Part shown: positions 26,920-35,730 of the stretch, piece after piece | Numbering within the stretch: position 1 is the first letter of the stretch | How the letters are laid out: each line of letters opens with the position of its first letter | Source: Belliella buryatensis | Lineage (GTDB): Bacteria; Bacteroidota; Bacteroidia; Cytophagales; Cyclobacteriaceae | Direction of reading: 5' to 3' | DNA length: 64,000 nucleotides | Assembly: GCF_900188245.1 (NCBI RefSeq) | Contig: NZ_FZOK01000011.1 | Coordinates: forward strand, 112,711 to 176,710 | Position numbers and translations under genes: made by a program | The notes under the pieces: generated by a model | Told to the model about the DNA's origin: nothing | Seen by the model: the letters and a program-made list of their open reading frames with translations, nothing else | Databases searched by the model: none

Positions 26920-27783
26920 TTGAAAACACACTTCAAAACCATCGTGATCTCAGATGTACATTTAGGGACTAAAGGATCCAAAGCCAAAGAAGTAGCCCAA
27001 TTTCTCAAGCAGTACAGCTGCGAAAACCTGATTCTCAATGGAGATATTATTGATGGTTGGCAGCTAAGGAAATCTGGCTCTTGGAAGAGGAAACACACCC
27101 GGTTCTTTAATAGAATGCTCAAAATGATTGAGCGAGATAATACAAAAGTTTTTTACCTCAGAGGCAATCATGATGACTTTTTAGACCAAATTCTGCCTCT
27201 ACACATAGGGAATTTATCAATCCTTCCTGATATGATCTACGAATCAAATGGCAAAAAATACTTTATCACCCACGGAGATATATTTGATAGTGTCACTACT
27301 AACTTGAGATGGATAGCCTACCTTGGAGATATAGGCTATACTTTTCTGCTTTGGCTCAATAGACTAGTCAATTACCATAGGAGAAAAAGAGGACTTCCGT
27401 ACTTTTCGCTAAGCCAATATATCAAGGGAAAAGTCAAGTCAGCAGTATCCTACATCGACCAATATGAAGCAGAGCTTGCGAAAATGGCACACGCCAAAGG
27501 TTGTGACGGCATCATCTGTGGTCACATTCACAAAGCTGAGAATAGAAATATAGAAGGAATCGAGTATCTCAACTCGGGAGATTGGGTAGAGACTATGTCC
27601 GCTTTGGCTGAAGATGAAAATGGAAATTGGCAATTGATCTACTATAACGAGATTGACTTTAGACATAAAGGGATACGTGATGAAAATATCTCAGATGACA
27701 CTCTGACCAATCGCTATCAAGACTTAAAGATTGTGGCATTTGAAAAGCTTGCAAGTGATCAAAAACCACCATTCCTTTTCTAG
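26920..27783 (+). CDS. LpxH-like metallophosphoesterase (UDP-2,3-diacylglucosamine pyrophosphatase-related)
   Basis: 287 residues of the calcineurin-like fold: SDVHLGTKGSKA, NGDIIDGWQL, RGNHDD, ITHGDIFD, ICGHIHKAE. It is distinct from the LpxH at 20712 and belongs to the longer, YbbF-like branch. The only usable start is TTG 26920: in-frame stops lie at 26911 and 26914, and no ATG follows before the first metal motif. It precedes a glycosyltransferase by 2 bases, so it may act on a lipid-linked or nucleotide sugar rather than in lipid A synthesis itself. Confidence 0.85.
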   Translation: MKTHFKTIVISDVHLGTKGSKAKEVAQFLKQYSCENLILNGDIIDGWQLRKSGSWKRKHTRFFNRMLKMIERDNTKVFYLRGNHDDFLDQILPLHIGNLSILPDMIYESNGKKYFITHGDIFDSVTTNLRWIAYLGDIGYTFLLWLNRLVNYHRRKRGLPYFSLSQYIKGKVKSAVSYIDQYEAELAKMAHAKGCDGIICGHIHKAENRNIEGIEYLNSGDWVETMSALAEDENGNWQLIYYNEIDFRHKGIRDENISDDTLTNRYQDLKIVAFEKLASDQKPPFLF

Positions 27784-27785
27784 AC

Positions 27786-28880
27786 ATGAAATTTCTATTC
27801 ATTGTACAGGGTGAGGGGCGAGGGCATATGACGCAAGCTATTTCCTTAGCATCCATATTAGAAGCGCAAGGACATCAAATCGTAGCAGTTTGCATTGGCA
27901 AAAGTAATAGAAGAAAAATACCGAAGTTCGTCTACGATAGCGTATCTGCTCCTATCATCACTTTTGAAAGCCCTAATTTTATCAGCGATAAGGCTCATAA
28001 GAATATCCTACTGAGGAAAACAATTACCTACAACCTACTAAAAACTAATAAATTCCTAAAATCGCTCAAGCTTATCAACCAGATTGTTGCCAGTCAACAA
28101 CCAGACGTGATTATCAATTTTTATGATTTACTTGCAGGAGTATATAATTATTGCTTTCGTCCAAAAACTGAATTTTGGGTAATAGGACATCAATATTTGA
28201 CTTTACATCCTGAATTCAAGTTTGCACCTTCTAAAAATTATGAAAAAGAGCTCTTCTTGATCAATAATAAGCTCACAGCTTTAAAGGCCGACCGAATCCT
28301 GGCGCTATCTTTCAGGAAACTGGAATCTGATGATCCCAAATTCACTATCATTCCTCCACTTTTGCGCAAATCACTTTTCGAGCTAAGTCCAAGTCAAGAG
28401 GATTTCATCCTTTGCTATATGGTGAATTCTGGATATGCTGATGAGCTCATTCAATTTGGAAAAACTAACCCATATCTCAAAATAGAAGCATTTTGGGATA
28501 ATCCTAAAGCCCAAAAAATAGAACATCCACTTCCCAACATCACATTTCATCAAATTGATGATCACTTATTCTTATCCAAGATGGCGGCTTGTCGAGGACT
28601 TTTGAGTACTGCGGGATTTGAGTCTATTTGTGAGGCCATGTATCTTGGCAAACCTGTGATGATGGTCCCTGTGGCAGGGCAATACGAGCAAGCTTGTAAT
28701 GCCATAGATGGGGAGGCTTCAGGGGCAGGAATTGCTCATCATCAATTTGACTTTGTCGTATTTGACAAATATATCACTGCGCATGACCAATCCAAAAATC
28801 AAATATCTGAGTGGATCAAATCATTAGACAAAACCATAAATCAACTGATCAATCGCTCCTTGAATTCTAAAATACTCTAA
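27786..28880 (+). CDS. Glycosyltransferase (MJ1255-like, GT-B fold)
   Basis: 364 residues with the N-terminal GEGRGHMTQAISLASILEAQGH motif typical of this UDP-sugar glycosyltransferase group and the C-terminal nucleotide-sugar site LLSTAGFESICEAMYLGKPVMMVP. Related to MurG and lipid glycosyltransferases. Donor and acceptor unknown. It sits between a phosphoesterase and a large glucosidase in one plus-strand run, which suggests a small glycolipid or glycan pathway. Confidence 0.8.
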   Translation: MKFLFIVQGEGRGHMTQAISLASILEAQGHQIVAVCIGKSNRRKIPKFVYDSVSAPIITFESPNFISDKAHKNILLRKTITYNLLKTNKFLKSLKLINQIVASQQPDVIINFYDLLAGVYNYCFRPKTEFWVIGHQYLTLHPEFKFAPSKNYEKELFLINNKLTALKADRILALSFRKLESDDPKFTIIPPLLRKSLFELSPSQEDFILCYMVNSGYADELIQFGKTNPYLKIEAFWDNPKAQKIEHPLPNITFHQIDDHLFLSKMAACRGLLSTAGFESICEAMYLGKPVMMVPVAGQYEQACNAIDGEASGAGIAHHQFDFVVFDKYITAHDQSKNQISEWIKSLDKTINQLINRSLNSKIL

Positions 28881-29082
28881 TCAAAACCCTTCTTAAAAGA
28901 GCATTTGGCAATGATTCAAAAAACTTAAACAACTTAAAGTCTGCCATTTGAATTTTCAAAAGGCAGTTTTCAAACGATTTCGGAAAAATAATTATATCTA
29001 TTTCATACATCCTTATCTTTTTACCCCCTCTAGTCTGCTAAAAATTGGTAAATTTCGAACTGATAGTTTGCATTCGAAATTC

Positions 29083-31752
29083 ATGAATATAGAAAAACAG
29101 AGGCTTTTAGAGGATAGGGAGCGTAAGAAGCATTGGAAAAAATGGGGGCCTTACCTGACAGAGAGACAGTGGGGAACTGTGCGCGAAGATTACAGTAAGG
29201 ATGGTTCTGCCTGGGAAAATGTCACACATGAAGATGCTCGTAGTAAAGCGTATCGCTGGGGAGAGGAGGGAATAGGTGGCATCAGTGATCATAAGCAAAA
29301 GCTTTGCATCAGCTGGGCATTCTGGAATGGTAAGGATCCTCAGATCAAAGAAAGGCTATTTGGCTTGACCGGTAATCAAGGGAATCATGGAGAGGATGTC
29401 AAAGAACTTTATTATTACTTAGATAGCACTCCTACCCACAGCTATATGAAGATGCTGTACAAGTATCCTCAGAATGAATTCCCCTATGGGAAACTAGTAG
29501 ATGAAAATAGAAAAAGAGGTAAAAAAGAAAGGGAGTACGAGCTGATTGATACAGGAATCTTTGATCAAGATGAGTACTTTGATATTTTTATAGAATATGC
29601 CAAAAACGATGCAGAAGACATTGTAGGGAAAGCTACAATTCATAATAGAGGAGATAAAGACGCTGAAATAGTCGTCATGCCCACCATTTGGTTTCGAAAA
29701 ACTTGGTTTACAGGTCACGAACCCTTCCTTCCCAAGTTGAGTAAAGTCAAAAAAAACCGAATCAAGGCATTTACACCTAAAAATGGCAACTACTTTTTTA
29801 CTTTCGAGGGAAAACCTAAACTGAAGTTTTGTGACAATGAAACCAATAGGGAAAAACTTTATCATATACCTAACGAAAAGCAATACCTTAAGGATGCTAT
29901 CAACGATTATGTGGTCGATGGTAATAAAACTCACTTAAATCCGGAGCATTTCGGAACCAAGGCGGCAGCCATATACAAATTGATCATACCTGCCAAAGGA
30001 AGCGCATCTGTAAAGTTCAGAATGATGCATCAACAATTTGATGATGCTACGGAGCATTGTGAATCTATCCTTGCCACAAGAAAAAAGGATGCAGACGATT
30101 TTTATGCACAGATTCAAGAGAACATCCAAGAAGAAGAATTAAGACAGATTCAGCGTCAAGCTTTTGCAGGCATGATGTGGGGTAAGCAATTCTACTATTA
30201 CAATGTAGAAAGATGGCTTGATGGGGATCCTGGTAGATACATACCTCCTGTTGAAAGAAAAAAGGGGCGGAATAACCATTGGCGTCATCTACAAAATTAT
30301 GACATCATATCCATGCCGGACAAATGGGAATACCCTTGGTACGCTGCTTGGGATTTGGCTTTTCATTGCATCCCTATAGCTAGAATTGATCCTGATTTTG
30401 CGAAAGATCAACTGATTCTCCTACTCAACGAATGGTATATGCACCCCAATGGACAAATCCCAGCATACGAGTGGAATTTCTCTGATGTCAACCCACCTGT
30501 ACATGCTTATGCTGTGGAGCGAGTCTATCAGATTGATAAGAAAATGAATGGAGGCAAGGGTGATCAAGAATTTCTTGAAAGAGCTCTTCACAAACTGATG
30601 CTTAACTTTAATTGGTGGGTCAATAGAAAAGACAATGACGGCAAAAACCTTTTCGAAGGTGGCTTCCTCGGCTTGGACAATATCTCTTTGATAGACAGAA
30701 GTCATGCAGCCTTGTACAAAGGCAAGCTGGAACAGGCCGATGCAACTTCTTGGATGGCCATGTTTTCATTGAATTTGCTCAGAATATCACTGGATTTATG
30801 TGAATTCAACAAGGTTTATCAGTTTACAGCCACCAAATTCTTAGAACACTTCCTCTACATAGCGGGAGCTATGAACAATATCTCTGGAGAAAACATCAGC
30901 CTTTGGGATGATGCAGACAATTTCTTCTATGACATCTTCCACCTACATGGCAAAGACCCTAAGGTCATGAAAGTGCGATCAATAGTTGGGATTATTCCTT
31001 TTTTCGCTGTGGAACCCATACGCGAAGAAATGTTTGAAAACCTCCCTGAATTCAAAAAGCGCATGGAATTTTTCATGAAAGAAAAGCCCAAACTTGCTTC
31101 TTTGGTGACAAGCTGGGAACAACCGGGACATGACAAAAGAAGGTTATTTGCCCTTCTGAGAGGACATAGAATGAAAAGTATTTTACAGAAAATGCTAGAT
31201 AGTGATGAATTTCTCAGCGAATATGGGATTCGTTCTCTCTCCAAATACCATGAAAAGAACCCCTATTCTATGCAAATCAATGGGGATGTCTCTACGATCT
31301 CTTATATCCCAGGAGAATCAGACTCTTTAATGTTTGGAGGAAACTCAAACTGGCGAGGTCCAATTTGGTTTCCTATCAATTATCTAATCATAGAATCATT
31401 GAAGCGATATGACTTCTACTACGGTGGCGAATTCAGCATCGAATATCCTACAGGGTCTGGCAACTTCCTAACCATGGATTTGATCGCCAAGGAACTTTCC
31501 CTACGCTGTATGAAAATCTTCATGAAGGATCAAAATGGACATCGCCCATTCAATGGCGACTACAAGAAAATGCAAGAGGATCCACATTTCAGAGATTATA
31601 TACTCTTTTATGAATATTTCCACGGAGATAATGGCAGAGGGCTTGGTGCTTCACATCAGACAGGTTGGACTGGGTTGGTCGCTGAGATGATCTACAAATA
31701 CAGTAAAGACGATTCGGATAAAAAATATGCTACTCCCCTTTTTAGAATCTGA
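29083..31752 (+). CDS. Large glucosidase, MGH1-like (GH63-related)
   Basis: 889 residues from ATG 29083; an in-frame TTG 45 codons earlier gives an extension unlike the family. No signal peptide, so probably cytoplasmic. The family's KKWGPYLTERQWGTVREDYS opening is present, then a beta domain and an (alpha/alpha)6 barrel with WYAAWDLAFH (a catalytic-type Asp), NEWYMHPNGQIPAYEWNF and the late GGNSNWRGPIWFP and ASHQTGWTGL blocks. It should cleave alpha-glucosides; the exact substrate is open. It overlaps rnhB by 26 bases. Confidence 0.85.
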   Translation: MNIEKQRLLEDRERKKHWKKWGPYLTERQWGTVREDYSKDGSAWENVTHEDARSKAYRWGEEGIGGISDHKQKLCISWAFWNGKDPQIKERLFGLTGNQGNHGEDVKELYYYLDSTPTHSYMKMLYKYPQNEFPYGKLVDENRKRGKKEREYELIDTGIFDQDEYFDIFIEYAKNDAEDIVGKATIHNRGDKDAEIVVMPTIWFRKTWFTGHEPFLPKLSKVKKNRIKAFTPKNGNYFFTFEGKPKLKFCDNETNREKLYHIPNEKQYLKDAINDYVVDGNKTHLNPEHFGTKAAAIYKLIIPAKGSASVKFRMMHQQFDDATEHCESILATRKKDADDFYAQIQENIQEEELRQIQRQAFAGMMWGKQFYYYNVERWLDGDPGRYIPPVERKKGRNNHWRHLQNYDIISMPDKWEYPWYAAWDLAFHCIPIARIDPDFAKDQLILLLNEWYMHPNGQIPAYEWNFSDVNPPVHAYAVERVYQIDKKMNGGKGDQEFLERALHKLMLNFNWWVNRKDNDGKNLFEGGFLGLDNISLIDRSHAALYKGKLEQADATSWMAMFSLNLLRISLDLCEFNKVYQFTATKFLEHFLYIAGAMNNISGENISLWDDADNFFYDIFHLHGKDPKVMKVRSIVGIIPFFAVEPIREEMFENLPEFKKRMEFFMKEKPKLASLVTSWEQPGHDKRRLFALLRGHRMKSILQKMLDSDEFLSEYGIRSLSKYHEKNPYSMQINGDVSTISYIPGESDSLMFGGNSNWRGPIWFPINYLIIESLKRYDFYYGGEFSIEYPTGSGNFLTMDLIAKELSLRCMKIFMKDQNGHRPFNGDYKKMQEDPHFRDYILFYEYFHGDNGRGLGASHQTGWTGLVAEMIYKYSKDDSDKKYATPLFRI

Positions 31753-32323
31753 TAGATTGGAAGCTGGATGTGACGAGGTGGGCAGAGGCTGTCTTTGTGG
31801 TCCAGTAGTGGCCGCAGCAGTAATACTACCTCCTGACTATGCCCACGAATTGATCAATGATTCCAAAAAACTTACGAAAACCAACCGAGAATCTTTGGTC
31901 CTTGAAATAAAAAAACATGCCATAGCCTGGGCAGTAGCAGAGGCAAGCGTGGCTGAAATTGACGAAATCAATATCCTCAATGCTTCTTTTCTAGCTATGA
32001 ATCGCGCCATCATTAGTCTGACTCAATCACCAGCGCATTTGCTTATCGATGGCAATAGATTCAAAACAGATCTGGAAATCCCATATAGTTGCATCATCAA
32101 AGGAGATGGAAAATACGCCAGCATCGCCGCAGCTTCCATTTTGGCCAAAGTGTATCGAGACCAGCTGATGGCAGAATATGCCATGCAATACCCAGGTTAC
32201 GGATGGGAAAAGAATGCAGGGTACCCAACTAAGGCGCACAGAGATGGCATCATCAAACTAGGACTGACCCCTATCCATAGAAAGTCCTTCAAACATTTGC
32301 CAGAGCAAATGAAACTTTTCTAG
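31727..32323 (+). CDS. rnhB: Ribonuclease HII
   Basis: 198 residues. Removes RNA from RNA-DNA hybrids and single misincorporated ribonucleotides. The DEVGRG motif (Asp16, Glu17) and the later LIDGNRF and SIAAASILAKVYRD blocks supply the catalytic carboxylates; GYPTKAHRDGI is the family's C-terminal motif. The ATG lies inside the end of the glucosidase gene in another frame, and the stop overlaps the convergent DsrE-like gene by 4 bases. Confidence 0.95.
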   Translation: MLLPFLESDRLEAGCDEVGRGCLCGPVVAAAVILPPDYAHELINDSKKLTKTNRESLVLEIKKHAIAWAVAEASVAEIDEINILNASFLAMNRAIISLTQSPAHLLIDGNRFKTDLEIPYSCIIKGDGKYASIAAASILAKVYRDQLMAEYAMQYPGYGWEKNAGYPTKAHRDGIIKLGLTPIHRKSFKHLPEQMKLF

Positions 32324-32862
32324 AACCGCATCAGCATATACCCTTGTGGTACATACTTGGTGAGTGTAGTAAGCATCGAAAGCGCTATCTCTGCTCCTTC
32401 CCAAACATCCGTGGTTAACATGTCTCTTGCAATCAGTGACTGTCCACAAACATAGAATTCGACCACACCGCTTTCCTTCAAGGCTTCAAATACTGGAAGG
32501 TTGGGATTTTCTATGCCATAAAGCTTTTTATAAAAATCATTGTTCAAGGCGCTAAACACCGCCCCACCATGGATCGCCACCTTTACCTTGATATTATCTT
32601 TGGATACACCTGCTATCCCATGTAGGTTGACCATTCTGGCAATATTATCTACCATTCTATTGACTGTGCCTGGAGACTCCGCAGCCGATACAAGGTCGAT
32701 GATAATTTTATATGTCCCATCAGGATCTGGTCTTTCGGTTGCCTCAGGAATTTCGTAAATCCCTCCAAATCCTTTTACAATTGGGAATTGAGGTGTTTGG
32801 GCATAAGAAAAGGTTGAAAAAGCAAGAGAAAGTAAGATGATGATTAGGGAGAATTTATTCAT
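32320..32862 (-). CDS. Secreted DsrE-like protein
   Basis: 180 residues with a signal peptide ending in SYAQ. The mature part has the DsrE/DsrF-like pattern: VAIHGGAVFSAL, a helix, VEFYVCGQSLIARDM with the conserved Cys, then a terminal helix and YVPQGY. Related cytoplasmic proteins carry sulfur; this exported group has no defined reaction. Convergent with rnhB. Confidence 0.75.
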   Translation of the reverse strand: MNKFSLIIILLSLAFSTFSYAQTPQFPIVKGFGGIYEIPEATERPDPDGTYKIIIDLVSAAESPGTVNRMVDNIARMVNLHGIAGVSKDNIKVKVAIHGGAVFSALNNDFYKKLYGIENPNLPVFEALKESGVVEFYVCGQSLIARDMLTTDVWEGAEIALSMLTTLTKYVPQGYMLMRF

Positions 32863-33060
32863 TTGGAGTTTGAGTTTGAGGGTGTTTTTTTAAAAATCAT
32901 TAATCATACTTACTATTGCTTCAACGGGATTCAGCTTGGAGACGGAGGGATTTCGGTACCGTTCCTTTCCTGCATACTCCTAACTTCCAAAAGATACTGA
33001 TTTTCATAATTTTTCATTACCGCCAGCTGTATCCACGGTGATGTTAGCAAAATATTACTT

Positions 33061-33453
33061 TTATTTTCTTGCTTGATACATCGAAAATGCAGTATTTTTA
33101 ACATAATCATTAGGGTCATTTTGTAATTCATAAACAATTTCCAACGGCGTCAATTTATTGGATATAACAGCCATTCTAACTTCATATTCAGGGTCTGATG
33201 AAAGTTTTGTTAAGAGGTCTTTCGAATCAGTCTCCCAAGCAATTTTTCTTCTTACTTCCATAATCTCAGAATCCGATAATTTCACTTGAATTGAATCAGG
33301 AAGATTTGGATGAATAGCAATGTTTGAAATCGCTAGAACATCGTCTTTTTTCATTGCTTTATTGAGTATCTCAACTACTTGAAATGAATCCAAAGTTTTA
33401 TCTTCTGTCAATTCGTATAGATTAGAACTTTGTATTTTTCGAATTTCTGGCAT
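33061..33453 (-). CDS. Small helical-repeat protein of unknown function
   Basis: 130 residues, no signal peptide. Two or three helical repeats are visible, each with a DP or HP turn before a charged helix: HPNLPDSIQVKLSD, DPEYEVRMAVISN, DPNDYVKNTAFSM. The pattern resembles HEAT-like or leucine-rich-variant repeats. Its start is 22 bases from the stop of the small membrane-protein gene, so they may be co-transcribed. Part of an AT-rich stretch beside tRNA-Leu. Confidence 0.6.
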   Translation of the reverse strand: MPEIRKIQSSNLYELTEDKTLDSFQVVEILNKAMKKDDVLAISNIAIHPNLPDSIQVKLSDSEIMEVRRKIAWETDSKDLLTKLSSDPEYEVRMAVISNKLTPLEIVYELQNDPNDYVKNTAFSMYQARK

Positions 33454-33474
33454 TCCTATTAATAAAACAATTAT

Positions 33475-33735
33475 TTAGCCTGATGATATGTATAGAATCA
33501 GTCGTTTTGATTTATGTTTGGAAAATAGAACTATAAAAGAGGTTATGGTATAGCTAAGTGCAGCGAAAAGTAAAAACAACTTTATAAGTAATTCTGGCAA
33601 CATGAATAAAATAAATAAATTGCTTTCATTTATCTCAAATCCATTAATTTCTAGAAGTAAGATATAAGTCAATACTGCAACGAATCCTATTGCAACTGAG
33701 AAAATCAACCGAGTCCTTTCTTTATTAAATTTCAT
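33475..33735 (-). CDS. Small two-helix membrane protein of unknown function
   Basis: 86 residues with two hydrophobic segments (about 10-30 and 40-72), a basic N-terminus and a basic C-terminal tail (SKHKSKRLI). No recognised family. It precedes the helical-repeat gene on the same strand. AT-rich, like its neighbours. Confidence 0.55.
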   Translation of the reverse strand: MKFNKERTRLIFSVAIGFVAVLTYILLLEINGFEINESNLFILFMLPELLIKLFLLFAALSYTITSFIVLFSKHKSKRLILYISSG

Positions 33736-33800
33736 TTGTCATCACTTTCGTTTGATGTAGTACCTTCCTGCAATTTTCACTAAGATTATATCTTTACAAT

Positions 33801-33846
33801 ATTGTTTGTTTAATAAAATCTTCATTGTTTGTTTAATAAAATCTTC
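33801..33846. repeat. Two exact tandem copies of a 23-base unit
   Basis: Bases 33801-33823 are repeated without change at 33824-33846 (unit begins ATTGTTTGTTTAATAAAATC). It lies in the 278-base AT-rich gap upstream of the small membrane-protein gene, where I see no gene. Probably a replication-slippage duplication. Confidence 0.9.
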
Positions 33847-34013
33847 ACGTTTAATATTGATGTATTTAAATATTGATTAATATCTTAATATAATGCCATA
33901 ATCATCGAAATATGTTAGTTTATTTAAATTCTATATTTCTTAGAAAATTTCTTAGAAACAAATGATGAAATTCTCTTATGTTCCTTAAAGTAAATCTCTT
34001 TTCTATTAAACTA

Positions 34014-34301
34014 TTATCTGAAATTTAAAAAGGAAAATAATCGAAGAACTAAATCCCCTATTTGAACAAATATTGATAAATATTTTTTAAAACTTTTAAA
34101 AATATTTATTGAAGAAATTTTTTCCTTTTTGAAGGATAGATCATTAAGCGAAAGTGAATTAGAAATATAACCTTGAAAATTTCTATTTCTAATAGGAATT
34201 AGATCTTTAGAATAAATAAAATTATCAATTAATTCCTTAGTCTGATTAAAGTTCCCATTATTAATTTGAAGTACTTGATCGAATGTAACTTGCAGTTTCA
34301 T
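34014..34301 (-). CDS. AT-rich ORF of doubtful coding status
   Basis: About 95 codons from ATG 34301 (Met16 of the longest reading). The product is rich in Lys, Asn, Ile and Phe, with a hydrophobic tail, and matches nothing I know. Base composition is visibly more A/T-rich than the core genes. It may be a real small gene, a remnant, or chance in AT-rich DNA. Confidence 0.3.
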   Translation of the reverse strand: MKLQVTFDQVLQINNGNFNQTKELIDNFIYSKDLIPIRNRNFQGYISNSLSLNDLSFKKEKISSINIFKSFKKYLSIFVQIGDLVLRLFSFLNFR

Positions 34302-34470
34302 AATTTTTAAAGTTTTTGTGTGTCTAAAAGTAAAAACTTTTTTCAACTAATGTGTTATTTATAAATATAAACTTAAACATAATCAATTGATTATCAGATT
34401 AAAAAGTTTCAATATTATTATGAATTGTGACTTTTACTCCTTAAGAAATTACTCGAATTCTGCAATAATA

Positions 34471-34499
34471 AAAAAAGCCCCAATTTCTTGGAGCTTTTT
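34471..34499 (-). terminator. Terminator of tRNA-Leu
   Basis: 12-bp stem (34472-34483 with 34488-34499, one G-T pair) with a GAAA loop on the minus strand and a T tract, directly after the tRNA 3' end. Confidence 0.85.
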
Positions 34500-34500
34500 G

Positions 34501-34583
34501 TGCGCACGAGAAGATTCGAACTTCCACACCCGTAGGGCACCACCCCCTCAAGATGGCGTGTCTACCAGTTTCACCACGTGCGC
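34501..34583 (-). tRNA. tRNA-Leu (anticodon GAG)
   Basis: 83 bases on the minus strand. The acceptor arms GCGCACG (34577-34583) and CGTGCGC (34502-34508) pair perfectly. The D loop, the anticodon loop TTGAGGG closed by CCATC/GGTGG, a long class II variable arm (CCCTACGGG) and the T arm with GTTCGAATC are all visible. The long variable arm and GAG anticodon identify leucine. CCA is not encoded. Confidence 0.95.
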
Positions 34584-34597
34584 GGTACAAGGGAGAT

Positions 34598-34629
34598 CAA
34601 AAGTAGAAAGGAAAGCCTTTCTCTGCAAA
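34598..34629 (-). promoter_or_regulatory. Promoter of tRNA-Leu
   Basis: On the minus strand TTTG (34629-34626), a 20-base gap, then TACTTTTG (34605-34598): both Bacteroidetes elements at the expected spacing. The box ends 14 bases before the mature tRNA. The best promoter match in the window. Confidence 0.7.
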
Positions 34630-34682
34630 TCTTATTTGTGATTTTTCAAGCTCAGAAAGCCTGAATACTCATTATCAATCTT

Positions 34683-35567
34683 TTATTTTGAATACACCTT
34701 TCCCTCTGCAGCCAGAAGGGTATTGTATAGCAGGGATGCTATCGTCATCGGACCAACTCCTCCTGGTACAGGTGTGATCGCAGAGGCTTTTGCAGCCACT
34801 TCGTCAAATTGCACATCACCAATAAGCTTGAAGCCTGACTTTTTACTTGCATCAGCAATTCTATGAATCCCAACATCAATAACCGTAGCACCCTCTTTGA
34901 CCATATCAGCTGTCACAAACTCAGGCTTCCCAATCGCGACAATCAAAATATCCGCTGTCTTGGTGATCTCAGGAAGATTTTGAGTTCTGCTATGTGTTAG
35001 GGTAACGGTACAATTACCCGGATATTCATTTCTTGCCATCAAGATACTCATAGGCGAACCTACAATATGACTTCTTCCTATGACTACGCAGTGCTTCCCT
35101 GATGTCTCAATATTGTATCTCTTCAAAAGCTCTACAATCCCATAAGGTGTCGCCGCCACATAAGCAGGCCATCCTAGGGTCATTCTTCCCACATTGGCAG
35201 GAGTAAATCCATCCACATCCTTTTCTGGCTTGATCTTATTAGTTACTTTCTCTACAGAAATATGCTTTGGCAAAGGCAATTGCACGATCAATCCATCAAT
35301 TTCATCATTTTGATTGATCTCTTCTACCACTTTCAACAATTCCTCTTCAGTTACAGTCTCTTCAAGTCTCACTAGAGTAGATTCAAAACCAACTTGCTCA
35401 CAAGCCTTCACTTTAGCTCCTACATAAGTCTGACTTGCTCCATCATTCCCAACCAATATTGCAGCTAGGTGCGGCGCTTTACCTCCTTTTTCCTTGATTT
35501 GAGCTACACTTGCCCCAATTTCTGATTTGATTTCTTCTGAGGTTTTTTTACCGTCGATTAATAACAT
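34683..35567 (-). CDS. folD: Bifunctional methylene-tetrahydrofolate dehydrogenase / cyclohydrolase
   Basis: 294 residues; interconverts 5,10-methylene-THF and 10-formyl-THF using NADP. Motifs in order: [16 protein letters not shown] (with catalytic Lys), [17 protein letters not shown]-like [21 protein letters not shown] (Rossmann, cofactor), and PGGVGPMT. In the strand before YGI the usual PCTP reads AATP. Full length, single gene. Confidence 0.95.
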   Translation of the reverse strand: MLLIDGKKTSEEIKSEIGASVAQIKEKGGKAPHLAAILVGNDGASQTYVGAKVKACEQVGFESTLVRLEETVTEEELLKVVEEINQNDEIDGLIVQLPLPKHISVEKVTNKIKPEKDVDGFTPANVGRMTLGWPAYVAATPYGIVELLKRYNIETSGKHCVVIGRSHIVGSPMSILMARNEYPGNCTVTLTHSRTQNLPEITKTADILIVAIGKPEFVTADMVKEGATVIDVGIHRIADASKKSGFKLIGDVQFDEVAAKASAITPVPGGVGPMTIASLLYNTLLAAEGKVYSK

Positions 35568-35644
35568 GTTGATTGAAGGTTGTAAAATTGAAAGATTTTA
35601 AAATTTTGTTTGAGGTGCTTTTTCGTATTTGATGATTGTAAAGG

Positions 35645-35675
35645 TAAAAAGTTTGGAGTAACACCTCCAAACTTT
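35645..35675 (-). terminator. Terminator of lepA
   Basis: 11-bp stem (35648-35658 with 35665-35675); on the minus strand it runs into a T tract. About 55 bases beyond the lepA stop. Confidence 0.75.
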
Positions 35676-35730
35676 CATAATTAGTAACTCGATATCACAG
35701 TCTTGTATCTTATGTCTTGTGTCTTAAATC

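Noticed and set aside
32931..33137. 68-codon minus-strand ORF
   Set aside because: Overlaps the end of the helical-repeat gene in another frame, with no family resemblance and atypical composition.
34387..34641. 84-codon plus-strand ORF
   Set aside because: It runs through the antisense of tRNA-Leu and its terminator.
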